64,000 nucleotides of DNA from Strigamia acuminata (GCA_949358305.1 OX442314.1:1054001-1118000), one strand, 5' to 3'; counted from the stretch's first letter, positions 46,132 to 57,426 are shown. Made by a program: numbers and translations. The notes: generated by a model not told the origin, from the sequence alone.

Positions 46132-46954
46132 TAGTCGATGACCCGTTCCCGGACTTTGACTCGTACGACTCGTATTCGAGATGTATTCGAGATGTATTCG
46201 AGATGTATTCGAATCGTATTCGAGTCGCATTCGAGATGGTCGATGATTTCCACTCGCTCGTATACGCGTTGTATACGAGCTCGTATTTTGATCGTAATCG
46301 TAAACGAATCGTTTACAAGTCGTATACAAGTTGTATACGACGTGTATACACCTCGTATACGAACGAAGTTTGGAAAATCCACCGGATACTTACTACGACA
46401 TGAAAACACATAGTAGTCACATACGTCTTATTTGGAAATTGTGTTTTCACAAACTTCGTTCGTATACGAGGTGTATACACGTCGTATACAACTTGTATAC
46501 GACTTGTAAACGATTCGTTTACGATTACGATCAAAATACGAGCTCGTATACAACGCGTATACGAGCGAGTGGAAATCATCGACCATCTCGAATACGACTC
46601 GAATTCGATTCGTATTCGATTCGAATTCGATTCGAATACGAATACGATCAAAATACGAACTCGTAACAACTCGAATACGAATCAAAGTCCGGGAAACAAA
46701 AATCGACCATCTCGTATACGACTCGTATTCGAGATGTATTCGGGATGTATTCGAATCGTATTCGAGTCGCATTCGAGATGGTCGATGATTTCCACTCGCT
46801 CGTATACGCGTTGTATACGAGCTCGTATTTTGATCGTAATCGTAAACGAATCGTTTACAAGTCGTATACAAGTCGTATACGACATGTATACACCTCGTAT
46901 ACGAACGAAGTTTGTGAAAACACAATTTCCAAATAAGACGTATGTGACTACTAT

Positions 46955-48400
46955 GTGTTTTCATGTCGTAGTAAGTATCCGGTGGATTTTCCAAACTTCG
47001 TTCGTATACGAGGTGTATACACGTCGTATACGACTTGTATACGACTTGTAAACGATTCGTTTACGATTACGATCAAAATACGAGCTCGTATACAACGCGT
47101 ATACGAGCGAGTGGAAATCATCGACCATCTCGAATGCGACTCGAATACGATTCGAATACATCTCGAATACATCTCGAATACGAGTCGTACGAGTCAAAGT
47201 CCGGGAACGGGTCATCGACTATCTCGTATTCGAGTTGTTACGAGTTCGTATTTTGATCGTATTCGTATTCGAATCGAATTCGAATCGTATTCGAATCGAA
47301 TTCGAGTCGTATTCGAGATGGTCGATGATTTCCACTCGCTCGTATACGCGTTGTATACGAGCTCGTATTTTGATCGTAATCGTAAACGAATCGTTTACAA
47401 GTCGTATACAAGTCGTATACGACATGTATACACCTCGTATACGAACGAAGTTTGTGAAAACACAATTTCCAAATAAGACGTATGTGACTACTATGTGTTT
47501 TCATGTCGTAGTAAGTATCCGGTGGATTTTCCAAACTTCGTTCGTATACGAGGTGTATACACGTCGTATACGACTTGTATACGACTTGTAAACGATTCGT
47601 TTACGATTACGATCAAAATACGAGCTCGTATACAACGCGTATACGAGCGAGTGGAAATCATCGACCATCTCGAATGCGACTCGAATACGATTCGAATACA
47701 TCTCGAATACATCTCGAATACGAGTCGTACGAGTCAAAGTCCGGGAACGGGTCATCGACTATCTCGTATTCGAGTTGTTACGAGTTCGTATTTTGATCGT
47801 ATTCGTATTCGAATCGAATTCGAATCGTATTCGAATCGAATTCGAGTCGTATTCGAGATGGTCGATGATTTCCACTCGCTCGTATACGCGTTGTATACGA
47901 GCTCGTATTTTGATCGTAATCGTAAACGAATCGTTTACAAGTCGTATACAAGTCGTATACGACGTGTATACACCTCGTATACGAACGAAGTTTGTGAAAA
48001 CACAATTTCCAAATAAGACGTATGTGACTACTATGTGTTTTCATGTCGTAGTAAGTATCCGGTGGATTTTCCAAACTTCGTTCGTATACGAGGTGTATAC
48101 ACGTCGTATACAACTTGTATACGACTTGTAAACGATTCGTTTACGATTACGATCAAAATACGAGCTCGTATACAACGCGTATACGAGCGAGTGGAAATCA
48201 TCGACCATCTCGAATGCGACTCGAATACGATTCGAATACATCTCGAATACATCTCGAATACGAGTCGTACGAGTCAAAGTCCGGGAACGGGTCATCGACT
48301 ATCTCGTATTCGACTCGAAAACGAGTCGAATACGATTTCGCGTTGAAGAAGGGCAAAATTCGCATTCGACTCGAAAACGAGTCGAATACGATTTCGCGTT
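46955..48400. repeat. 540-bp direct repeat in core P2
   Basis: Landmark tgttttcatgtcgtagtaagtatcc recurs at 46955, 47495 and 48035. Each unit contains an 11-bp-phased GTATAC array, its inverted copy and the TCGTATTCGAATCG stretch. Confidence 0.85.
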
Positions 48401-48960
48401 GAAGAAGGGCAAAATTCGCATTCGACTCGAAAACGAGTCGAATACGATTTCGCGTTGAAGAAGGGCAAAATTCGCATTCGACTCGAAAACGAGTCGAATA
48501 CGATTTCGCGTTGAAGAAGGGCAAAATTCGTACTCGACTCGAAAACGAGTCGAATACGAATTCGCATTCGACTCGAAAACGAGTCGAATACGATTTCGCT
48601 TTGAAGAAGGGCAAAATTCGTACTCGACTCGAAAACGAGTCGAATACGATTTCGCGTTGAAGAAGGGCAAAATTCGCATTCGACTCGAAAGCGAGTCGAA
48701 TACGATTTCGCGTTGAAGAAGGGAAAAATTCGCATTCGACTCGAAAGCGAGTCGAATACGATTTCGCGTTGAAGAAGGGCAAAATTCGCATCCGACTCGA
48801 AAGCGAGTCGAATACGATTTCGCGTTGAAGAAGGGCAAAATTCGCATTCGATTCGAAAGCGAATCGCATACGATTTCGCGTTGAAAAAGGACAAAACTCG
48901 TATTCGATTCGAAAGCGAATCGCATACGATTTCGCGTTGAAAAAGGACAAATTTCGCTTG
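48300..48960 (-). repeat. 56-bp hairpin tandem array (P2 right, diverged)
   Basis: About eleven units; one internal unit is shortened (48550-48580). Confidence 0.85.
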
Positions 48961-49079
48961 GGAAAAGGACTCGAATGCGCCTCCACGTTGCAATGCGCAT
49001 TTGTGTAAACGATGATGGAATCCCCTGCTTAAATACTGGCTATCGCGTCACGTAACAGCAACGTGCCACGTCACGTAAT

Positions 49080-49686
49080 TGCAACGTGCCGCGCTATGCC
49101 ACACAATGTGCCGCCGCGATAGGCCATTGAACCCGAATGTGTGTGATGCGAAACGCGCGAGTACACGCGCGGAGAACGCGCGGCAATGCTAGCAACAGGA
49201 GCGCAACTGCCCAAGAAATTGCTCAACAATAAAAGGCACGTGGAAGCACGTGACTGAAACAATAGGCACTTCAAATAAAGTTATTGTTAAAAAACGGGCT
49301 TGAAAACCAACAATTACACAATAATTAAGGGGCAAGAAATGAACTTTGCTGCAATGCAAAGTTCTCAAAATACAGAGAAATGAAAGTTACACTTGTATAA
49401 AGAATTGACAATGTTTGAAACCAATAAAAACTACAAAAACACACTTGTAAAAAACCCAAAACAACCCCCAGAATGAATTATTTGACTCAAATTAACCCTA
49501 AAACGGTCTTGGAGGTCGTGCAGACGACAGAGTCGGATTGGAAAGTTGCTAAAACCTGACGCCAAAACTAGCAATGGGACAGCTAGTTAGAAAACAGCTT
49601 TTTCATCAATCATGAACGCTGAAAACCTCACCCAGGGGTAGAAAATGATGGAGAGAACGTTTTCGCCATCTAAAACGGTCTAAAAC
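49080..49686 (-). repeat. 1,686-bp satellite, block IV (minus, runs into gap)
   Basis: Minus-orientation satellite with the gggggttg and catgattg marker forms, ending at the N run. Confidence 0.85.
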
Positions 49687-49886
49687 NNNNNNNNNNNNNN
49701 NNNNNNNNNNNNNNNNNNNNNNNNNNNNNNNNNNNNNNNNNNNNNNNNNNNNNNNNNNNNNNNNNNNNNNNNNNNNNNNNNNNNNNNNNNNNNNNNNNNN
49801 NNNNNNNNNNNNNNNNNNNNNNNNNNNNNNNNNNNNNNNNNNNNNNNNNNNNNNNNNNNNNNNNNNNNNNNNNNNNNNNNNNNNNN
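49687..49886. other. Assembly gap (200 N)
   Basis: A round-number run of N, likely a gap of unknown size. The satellite enters it from the left and a gypsy leader leaves it on the right, so the 5' LTR and PBS of the next element are lost here. Confidence 0.95.
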
Positions 49887-49913
49887 TACTCAACGCCGAC
49901 TTTTGCCATCAAA

Positions 49914-52355
49914 ATGTCAGCTCTAAAAGGGACACCGCGAGAATACGATCCAACAGAGGATTGGGGCCTATATTGCAAGCGTATGACAAGCATTTTTGCT
50001 TGTAATAAAATCGTCGATGACCAAGAGAAGGTCCACACGCTGCTGTCGTACGTTGGCATGCCGACCTTCAAGCAGCTGGACACGCTCGCGGCGCCGAAAG
50101 AAGCTGCTGACTTGAAATATGCGGAGTTGGTGGCATTGATGCAAAAAAATGCTCGCCCAAAACCGCTCGTGTTGGGAGAAATTTGCCGTTTTCACCGCCG
50201 TGATCGACTGCCGAATGAAACCGTGATGGAGTATTCTCTCGCTCTTCAGGACCTGGCCCAAAACTGTGAGTTCGCTGATAAAACAAACGAATTAAGAAAT
50301 CGCTTTCTTTGTGGCCTCCAGAATGAGCAAGTTCAGCAGGCGCTCACGTTGAAGAAAGATTTAACGTTCGACGACGCGGTCGAGTTTGCTGCCGCTGCAG
50401 AAATGTCGCAAAAAGAGTTTTCGACGATCGTAACGCAGAATGCATCGGCGCTGCCGGTGCACAAACTCCAACACGACTCCAAACCACGTCACGATGCGTC
50501 TAAAGGTAGAAAACGCTCCTCGAGGGGCACTACCTCGTTTCAACCAGTCCGCCAACCATCCAATTCGAAAGGAAATGCGTTGGTGTGTTCTGCTTGCGGC
50601 AGTAAGTCGCACACGCGTGAAGCGTGCCGCTTTCGCGATGCCACGTGCCACGGATGCGGGAAAACTGGCCACATCAAACCAGTTTGCCGGTCGGTCTTGA
50701 AGTCACCAGCTCCAGTCCATGCAGTCGAGATGCCACAACAGCTCACGTACTACGCTGTCGAGCCGGACCTGTCGACGACCGTCAACGCGATTGGCATTAA
50801 AGCCACACAACCAATTATTATGGCCGTCAAAGTTGCTCATGTCAACCTTTTGATGGAAATGGACACGGGAGCAGGCGCTACTTTTGTGAACCTCGAAACA
50901 TACACTAAATATTTTTCTGATTTTCTATTGCAGCCCCTTCCGATCCAGATGAATACGTACGGCGGCACGACACTCCGAATGGAAGGGGTATGCGAAGTTC
51001 CGGTTCGTCATCGTGATCGCGATTTTTGTTTGCCGCTGTGTGTGGCGACTCACGGCCCCATTACACTTCTTGGCCGCGACTGGCTCGAAGCATTTGGTTT
51101 GCTGTCGGCAACTGGCGAATTAGTGGGCGCGGAAGTATTTTCGTTGTCCACATCGACGTCATCGCCCGAGAAGCTCAACAAGACGTCGTCCGACGGTTTG
51201 GACACGATTTTGGCACGTCATGCCAACGTCTTTCGAGAAGAAATCGGTTGCTACAATGTCCACAAGGTCCACATCGACATCGATCCGGCCGTTCAACCAA
51301 TATTTTTGAAGAATTATCCAGTTCCACTCGCGATGAAGCCACGACTGGAGGAAGAGCTGCGCAGACTGCAGGATTTAGGTATCATAACCCCTGTCGCTTC
51401 TTCCAAATGGGCGACACCCATTATGCATGTCCTTAAATCAGACGGCACACTAAAGATAGCGGGATGCTATAATAGAACCATAAATAAAGCGGTTCTCCCC
51501 AACTCTTACCCTTTACCTCTGTTTGAAGACGTTGCAGCGAAGTTGTCGGGCGGTGAGACGTATTCTACACTAGATATGAATCACGCCTACAATCAGCTAG
51601 AGTTGGATGCAGAGAGTAAACTAGTGTGCACAATTAATACCCACTTGGGTCTCTTCACAGTAAATAGACTCTTTTACGGGATATCCAGTGCGCCGGCAAT
51701 CTTTCAACGCGAGATGGATAAACTGACAGCCAAAGTCGAGAGTATGCAGCCGTTCATTGATGATTCGGCCGTGACTGGTGCCACAAATGCAGCGCACTTA
51801 TGCAACTTGGATCAACTCCTGGGCGCATTTAACAAAGCCAATTTAACATTAAATAGGAAAAAGTGCAAGTTTTTGCGTGCATGTGTGCAGTTTTTAGGGC
51901 TGAACATTTCCAAGCAAGGAATCACGCCCGTGGACTCAAAATTGGCTCCACTTCGTAACGCCATGCAGCCCACCGACGTTCTATCGCTCAAATCGTTCCT
52001 GGGGCTCATAAACTATTATGGCAAATTTATTAATAATTTATCCACTTTATTAGAGTCGCTTTATCGCCTGACACGTGACGACACTCCGTGGACATGGGGA
52101 CCGGAACAGCACAAGGCCTGGACGAAGGTCAAGGCAGCAGTGACTGTCGATTCGGCGTTGGCGCACTACGACGCGAAGAAACAACTCTACTTGACCGTTG
52201 ATGCCTCGCCGGTCGGTGTGCGCGCCTTTATTTCCCACGTAGAAAAAGGAATCCATCGTCCAATCGCCTTTGCCAGTTCCCTCTTGTCCAGCGCGCAGAA
52301 AAATTATGCGCAAATTGACCGCGAAGGTCTGGCGATCGTTTATGGCGTTCGCTGA
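49914..52355 (+). CDS. mag-like Gag-PR-RT, ending at a premature stop in RNase H
   Basis: 813 codons, start MSALKGTPRE with ATG in context CAAAATGT. Gag spans 1-215, with two zinc knuckles C225-C238 (CSACGSKSHTREAC) and C245-C258 (CHGCGKTGHIKPVC). Protease is DTGA 317-320. RT carries STLDMNHAY (about 551-559) and FIDD (614-617) instead of YxDD. The motif normally reading like RxCxDY is GCYN here, a possible defect in the RT palm. RNase H begins at about 760 (TVDASPVGVRAF) and is cut by TGA at 52353-52355. The frame continues unchanged afterwards, so this is a nonsense mutation, not a frameshift. CGA to TGA would be a C-to-T change at a CpG. Confidence 0.88.
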   Translation: MSALKGTPREYDPTEDWGLYCKRMTSIFACNKIVDDQEKVHTLLSYVGMPTFKQLDTLAAPKEAADLKYAELVALMQKNARPKPLVLGEICRFHRRDRLPNETVMEYSLALQDLAQNCEFADKTNELRNRFLCGLQNEQVQQALTLKKDLTFDDAVEFAAAAEMSQKEFSTIVTQNASALPVHKLQHDSKPRHDASKGRKRSSRGTTSFQPVRQPSNSKGNALVCSACGSKSHTREACRFRDATCHGCGKTGHIKPVCRSVLKSPAPVHAVEMPQQLTYYAVEPDLSTTVNAIGIKATQPIIMAVKVAHVNLLMEMDTGAGATFVNLETYTKYFSDFLLQPLPIQMNTYGGTTLRMEGVCEVPVRHRDRDFCLPLCVATHGPITLLGRDWLEAFGLLSATGELVGAEVFSLSTSTSSPEKLNKTSSDGLDTILARHANVFREEIGCYNVHKVHIDIDPAVQPIFLKNYPVPLAMKPRLEEELRRLQDLGIITPVASSKWATPIMHVLKSDGTLKIAGCYNRTINKAVLPNSYPLPLFEDVAAKLSGGETYSTLDMNHAYNQLELDAESKLVCTINTHLGLFTVNRLFYGISSAPAIFQREMDKLTAKVESMQPFIDDSAVTGATNAAHLCNLDQLLGAFNKANLTLNRKKCKFLRACVQFLGLNISKQGITPVDSKLAPLRNAMQPTDVLSLKSFLGLINYYGKFINNLSTLLESLYRLTRDDTPWTWGPEQHKAWTKVKAAVTVDSALAHYDAKKQLYLTVDASPVGVRAFISHVEKGIHRPIAFASSLLSSAQKNYAQIDREGLAIVYGVR

Positions 52356-53972
52356 TTCCATCACCACCTGTTTGGTAGAAAATTCATTTTGCGAACTGAC
52401 CATAAACCGCTGGTGGCCATATTCGGAGAGAAGAAAGGGTGCAATCAAATTGTCGCCGCTCGCCTGCACCGATGGGCAATATTTCTAAGTGCCTACGACT
52501 ATGCGATCGAGCATGTGCCGGCCGCCGACAACGAAATCGCTGACGGATTGTCACGCAACCCCCAGCCTGTGATCGATGGTCGAGAAGACCTCGATATGCA
52601 TGTTAACGAAATATTTTCTGTTTCCCTTTCACAGTTCCCGGTATCGCAGGCAGCCTTACGTGCAGCATACGACGCAGACGCCCAATTGCAAGCAGTTCTG
52701 CAGTGCATCCGAGATGAATGGAAATCAAAGACACCTGACTTAATAAATTTTTATAAGCACAGGTCCGCCTTTTCCACACATGGACTATTCTTGTTCCTGT
52801 CAGAGCGTCTAGTCGTGCCAGAACAGCTTCGCCGTGCGGTCCTGACGGAGTTACACGCAGGACATTTCGGAATCGTTCGCACCAAGTCGCTCGCTCGTGC
52901 TACGGTTTGGTGGCCGTCAATCGACCGTGACGTTGAGACGATGGTGCGTTTGTGCGACGTGTGCCAGCGCGCACTCCCGGATCCGCCAAAGACGTCCGAT
53001 TTGCGTTGGCCCATTCCCGACGAAATTTGGGGGCGAATTCACCTCGATTTTGCCGGCCCCTTTCATGGCAAAATGTTCCTGCTGGCCGTGGATGCGCGCA
53101 CCAAGTGGTGCGAAGTCCGTGCGATGACCACCACTACCTCGAAAGCAACAATTGCGATCCTAAAATGTTGGTTTAAACGTCACGGCTTGCCGATTCACGT
53201 TCACTCCGACAACGGGCCGCAATTCACTTCAGCGGAATTTGTTGACTTTTTGTCACGAAACGGCATCCGACACACTCGTTCACCGCCTTTCCACCCAGCC
53301 ACCAACGGAGCAGTGGAAGGCTTCGTGAAGACCTTTAAAACTCAAGTCGGAAAATTTTTGACTTTAAATTTGAATATTTCAGAAGCCGTTGACCAATTTT
53401 TAATCGCCTATCGCTCGACGCCGCATGTTTCCACACGGACTACGCCGTCCGAGGCTTTCCTGCAACGAACTGTTAGGACAAGGTTACATTTGCTAAATCC
53501 ACGTTTAATGCCGGAACCAACAACTGTGGAAACGCGACGTTCCTTCGAGCCTGGGGAATTGGTGTTCGCGCGCGACTATTTGCACGCCTCGAGATGGGTT
53601 CCTGGAATAATATCGCAAAAGACATCGTCCACTACGTACGATGTGGCTGTCGGAAATGCCATAATTTGGAGCCGACATGCGGACCAGCTCCGGAGACGCC
53701 AGACCTTGCATGCTCAAACTCCGGAGGGGGGAGGGAATCGCGGACGTTTTCCTTTGCTGATTGACGACTCAAACCTGAGGGACACACAGCTCGTGACTCA
53801 ACCGCCGGTTTTGGACGTTCCTCCTAACTCACCTGATCCCCCAAATGTTCGTGACGCAACCCCGGCTCCTACTCCGCCTCCTGTTCCTACCCATACTCCT
53901 GTTGTGCCGTATCGCCACCCTCAGCGCACGCGTAACCCGACACAATTTTATGGATTCGACACTAGAGATTAA
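52356..53972 (+). pseudogene. mag-like RNase H remainder and integrase, downstream of the stop
   Basis: Same frame as the upstream ORF, without its own plausible start (first ATG-like codon at 52389 is internal to RNase H). Integrase is complete: an HHCC zinc region (HAGHFG ... LCDVC, about 52855-52965), DDE residues D at 53046, D at 53208 and E at 53316, then a C-terminal part rich in Pro (PTPPPVPTHTP). It could be made only by readthrough of the TGA. Confidence 0.85.
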
Positions 53973-54066
53973 GTGTACTTGTTTTTATGTATTAATTGAT
54001 TTGGTTCATTGTCATGATTTCGTTTTATTATCTTTGTAATCTGATTAATGTGCCATTAATGGGGAA

Positions 54067-54227
54067 TGATGCTGTGTTCGGACTTCACTGCATGTTTTGT
54101 GTAGTGACGTTATCTTTGCTTCAGGCCCTGTACCCCCAGCGCCACCTTGTTGCTTGACCCCGAATAAAAATCACTTGTTAGTTCTTAGCCTAATATGACT
54201 GACCTTTCATTTCAACCATCCTCAACA
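54067..54227 (+). repeat. Putative 3' LTR of the mag-like element
   Basis: A purine tract AATGGGGAA ends at 54066 and is followed by TGATGCTGTG. An AATAAA signal occurs at about 54164, and a CA end is possible at 54227. Short LTRs are usual in this group. No second LTR is available for comparison, so the limits are tentative. Confidence 0.4.
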
Positions 54228-54436
54228 TATATTGTTATTAGTAAGATATATACTATATTTAAATCTCACTTTATAGTGTTGTATGTAGGGTATCTCTACC
54301 GATATTTACTGGTATCAAAAACCGATATTTTTTTAAAAAAAAACTGAATACCGAATACCAACTTTAGTTCGGTATTGGTACCGGTTTTTATTGGGACAAC
54401 AACATAACTATTAATTCAACCGCTTCCCATCTAGGT
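54228..54436. other. Unannotated AT-rich sequence
   Basis: It contains an inverted motif: accgatat.../...ggtattggtaccggt (54298-54390). No gene seen. Confidence 0.4.
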
Positions 54437-54744
54437 CAGCGGTCGGCAACAGTCGGACCGCGGAAGGTCGAAACTTGGACCGCGGTGACGTTTTAGCGAC
54501 GTCTTTCCCTCGGTTTCTTTGGTTTTTCGGTTTTTTTTCCTTGTTTTTCCTGTTTTTGTCATGTTTTTTAGGTTTTATTGGTATTTTTTGGGTTGTGTGT
54601 GTTTATTGGGGGGTTTATTTGGTTTTTAAGTGTTTTTTCCGTTATCTTAGGATTTTAGTAAGGTTTTTAAGTGTTTTTTTCTGGACCTCGATAAAAATTT
54701 TCAACAGTATCCAGACCCCACTTAAATTTACTTGCCGACCCCTA
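54437..54744. mobile_element. hAT-like MITE, 308 bp
   Basis: Ends CAGCGGTCGGCAA and TTGCCGACCCCTA are inverted repeats (11 of 13 match) of the hAT type. They are flanked by an 8-bp duplication with one mismatch (ATCTAGGT at 54429-54436, ATCTAGAT at 54745-54752). hAT elements make 8-bp duplications. The inside is T-rich and non-coding. Confidence 0.7.
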
Positions 54745-54882
54745 ATCTAGATGCTCAATCAATGCAGATTCAGAATAAATCGCCATGTAATAACATCTTC
54801 AATCATTGAGGCTATCAACAACGATAAGAATGTAAGCCCCGAGTTTTACGTCTTTCTAGACTGTACACGTTCAGGCATATTT

Positions 54883-54962
54883 TGTATAATATAAAAAGTA
54901 GTTTCTCGATCTTGTTGGTCGGCTGGTCGCAATTGGTCTGCTTAGCGCCCTGGTCAACACAC
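54883..54962 (+). repeat. Dispersed ~80-bp repeat, copy 1
   Basis: Matches 57661-57740 with few changes (tataatataaaaagta, ttctcgatcttgttggtcgg, tggtctgcttagcgcc). Nature unknown. Confidence 0.6.
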
Positions 54963-55298
54963 ATGAAAGGGTATAAATTATAAACCCACTAAATTTCCTT
55001 GGATTTTTACTAAAAAAAAAAAAATCTTCCACTTACTGCATTTTTCACTAACGCACCTTTTTTGTTCCACTAATTTTAGCAAGCCAAAAAAACTAAATTT
55101 CCCACTACTGACTTTCCCCACTATAAAAAATTAAGTACATCCACTATTTCTACCAATTTTTTTTATTATAAAAGGAAGGCCTTCCTGACTTTCGATGGTC
55201 TACCTCGCTTCCTTTTCTCGCCCAAAAGCACGTTCTTGGCCTCACTTGGAACACTTAGGTACTGCTCAATAATAGGACATGCACATTGGGTCCATCTT
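54963..55298. other. Unannotated A/T-rich sequence
   Basis: Holds a 13-A run and the short motif aaggaaggccttcct (a palindrome, about 55174-55188). Nothing gene-like. Confidence 0.4.
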
Positions 55299-55530
55299 CA
55301 TGGACGACTATGGCCACGCGAATGTTCACGACGACACACCACCCTCGTTTGTCGACTCCTGCCGCTCCCCGATGAGCCGGCGGACTCCCCAATTGTTGGA
55401 AGCTTCGCAAGGCGCTGCAGCAATTGAGGAGTCTAGCGACCACGCCGGGGTTCTTCGGGGAGCGGCGGGAGTCGACGAACGAGGGTGGTGTGTTGTCGTG
55501 GACATTCGCATGGCCATAGTCGTCCATGAA
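55299..55530. repeat. Fold-back repeat with ~72-bp arms
   Basis: The arm starting catggacgactatggccacg (55299) pairs with the arm ending ccatagtcgtccatg (55529), with few mismatches, around a ~90-bp loop. The right end is followed by a second short copy of ggacgactatggccacg (55534-55550). Confidence 0.75.
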
Positions 55531-55593
55531 AATGGACGACTATGGCCACGGCGAGGGGCCCCGAGTACTAGTTGGGACTGGGTCCCGACACGT

Positions 55594-56997
55594 TGTGACG
55601 ATTCTACTTTTTAGCTAATTTATTAGCTAGTTAAGCGGGATAAATCGGTTTAAACAAGACGTTACTACATTTAGTAACAACCTAACCAAGATAAGCTACG
55701 GAATTCTGTGTGCCATGAATAACTAATCGAATAGAAATCACTTACGGTTTTGTGTGACATAAAACATACTGTATTTATTAATTATAATAACTGGATTGGG
55801 GTTCTGAGCGCGTGTAAACGGGCGGCATCAACTGGTTGAGGATCCGGGCGAAGCCAGAGGGATACGGCTGACTTTACGGCATCGTCACAATGAACGTTAC
55901 GGAAGCGTAGTGGGTCCCGCAACACGAACTGCTAATAATGCGAAGAGTCCTTTGCATCGGTAGGAATATTCTTTAGAATATTCCCGGGTCAAATGAATAC
56001 AAAGTTATTAGTGGAATATAATAATATATTGTTATATTATTATAATTTGGGCGGGGACAGTCACGACGGTCGAGAGGACCATCGTTGTTGAGGCTCCATC
56101 CGCCAGCATGCCTTACGACGACAAGATCTCGTGATCAGGCGCCGAGTATTTGTTTGTACACGACAAGTCGCTATCGGTGGTACCAACCACCGGGTAAACA
56201 TATCCTGGAATTAACAGATGGGATTACCAATATCCAAGTAGTTGTTTAACGCAATGTTAACACATTACTCACGGGCTACCAACCCGGCGTATGTACCTGT
56301 AAATACGCTCTTAACCGACCGCTAAATTACGGAAGGACCTATGTTAATCAATTCGCCCTGAGAAGACAGTTGTCCATGTTTGTTTCGTGCTCGGGTGGGA
56401 CCTCCCGCACACATGCTCTGGCAGAGCATCTGACCTATGTTCAAATATTAGCGCAGATAGATGCGACTATCACCGATCATATAGATTGGTATTTGTTTAA
56501 CGGGTTAATCATCCCGTGCATGGACGATATACTATGCCACTGTACAGAATCTCGCTGTTCCTTAGAACAGCAAGCTAAAGGTACGGGGTCATTTCATGTA
56601 TTTAACATGTCTATTACCGGAGTTAGCCTTCCCGAAATAGCCCTACAACAACAATAACAATATAGTATTAATACTAATTTTGGAGAGCTGAGGAGGCCTG
56701 ATGTGTCGATAGAGAAAGTGAGATCAAACGATAACAACAATTCAACTACAGACAATATAGACATATTCAGTTATCAAGCCAAGAAGGGAACTGGTTGGAA
56801 AACCAGAGCTTATATAGTTCTTGAGAACAATTAGATTGGCGATAGCCAATCAGGTGCCTGAATCGACGAATTCGTAGGTCACTTTAGTCCGGACCTAATA
56901 GAAGACTGGGCTCGAACCTAATAGGAGACTGGGTCAAGAAGGGTCCGATTGGTCCCCTTCGGGAGGTAAGTAAATTGGGTATTGATTCGATAGAATC
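55594..56997. repeat. gypsy-A-type LTR, truncated (copy C)
   Basis: Starts TGTGACGATTCTACTTTT like the LTR at 2792 and follows it with many substitutions and some inserted segments, through the hairpin modules, to TTCGATAGAATC at 56997 (equivalent to about 4351). The last ~190 bp are missing and the sequence changes to part of another element's gag. Confidence 0.8.
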
Positions 56998-57222
56998 GTC
57001 TTCCTCTACCTCTTCTTGATTCACGTCTTCATCCGCGAGTCCTAGCTCTGTAAGCACGGCTAGTCGCAACGTGGTGATCATATCTCGTTTTAATCTCGGC
57101 GGCACGATATTCCGTTCTATTAACAGTGGCTGGACGTCTTTGGCTCTCAGTTTGTCCCACTCGGCCTCCGTTGGGAATGCTCCGCGTCTGATTTTCGCTA
57201 CGACTGCCTTTGCTACGGCCAT
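56998..57222 (-). pseudogene. 5' fragment of a gypsy-type gag with a SAP-like motif
   Basis: About 75 codons from ATG 57222 (MAVAKAVVAKIRRG). The stretch LRAKDVQPLLIERNI with following Leu/Glu pattern resembles a SAP-type helix-linker-helix, as seen near the start of some retroelement gag proteins. The frame runs into the LTR of copy C and ends there at 56884, so the protein is truncated. Upstream (to the right) lie a leader, a PBS and an LTR in the right order for a minus-strand gypsy element. Confidence 0.55.
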
Positions 57223-57413
57223 CTCGATCGTGGTTCGGCTAACCTTCGTAACACGTGTTTGTCCCGGCGAACCGACTCTCGTTTCCCGACCTGTCCACGC
57301 GCTATTCGCTAACCCGAATTCCGAATTCCGCTTCCGTCGCCAAAAACAATCGTCTTCTACTTTCGTCTACTTTATCGTCTACTTATTCATCTATCGTCGC
57401 ATCGAATCCTTCT

Positions 57414-57426
57414 ATCCCACTTCTGA
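57414..57426 (-). other. Putative primer-binding site, tRNA-Leu-like
   Basis: On the minus strand TCAGAAGTGGGAT directly follows the LTR end. It matches the inner part of the common Leu-type PBS (TGGTGTCAGAAGTGGGAT) but lacks the first five bases. Confidence 0.5.

Larger units (their letters stand above)
45341..49079. repeat. Palindromic core P2 (expanded)
   Basis: The left side repeats core P1 at +16,056 bp. The outer arms pair by about x + y = 94419 and inner parts by 94444, so indels have accumulated. The centre is enlarged by about 2.6 copies of a 540-bp direct repeat (46955, 47495, 48035). The right 56-bp array (48300-48960) is more diverged, with cgcattcg replacing cgtattcg in many units. 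Confidence 0.85.
49887..54227 (+). mobile_element. mag-like Ty3/gypsy element, 5' end in gap
   Basis: A single-frame gag-pol with two zinc knuckles, of the type common in mag and K02A2.6-like gypsy elements, then a short putative LTR. The 5' LTR is in the gap. One in-frame stop interrupts it. Confidence 0.8.

Noticed and set aside
54475-54750. 91-codon Phe/Leu-rich frame
   Set aside because: T-rich interior of the hAT-like MITE.
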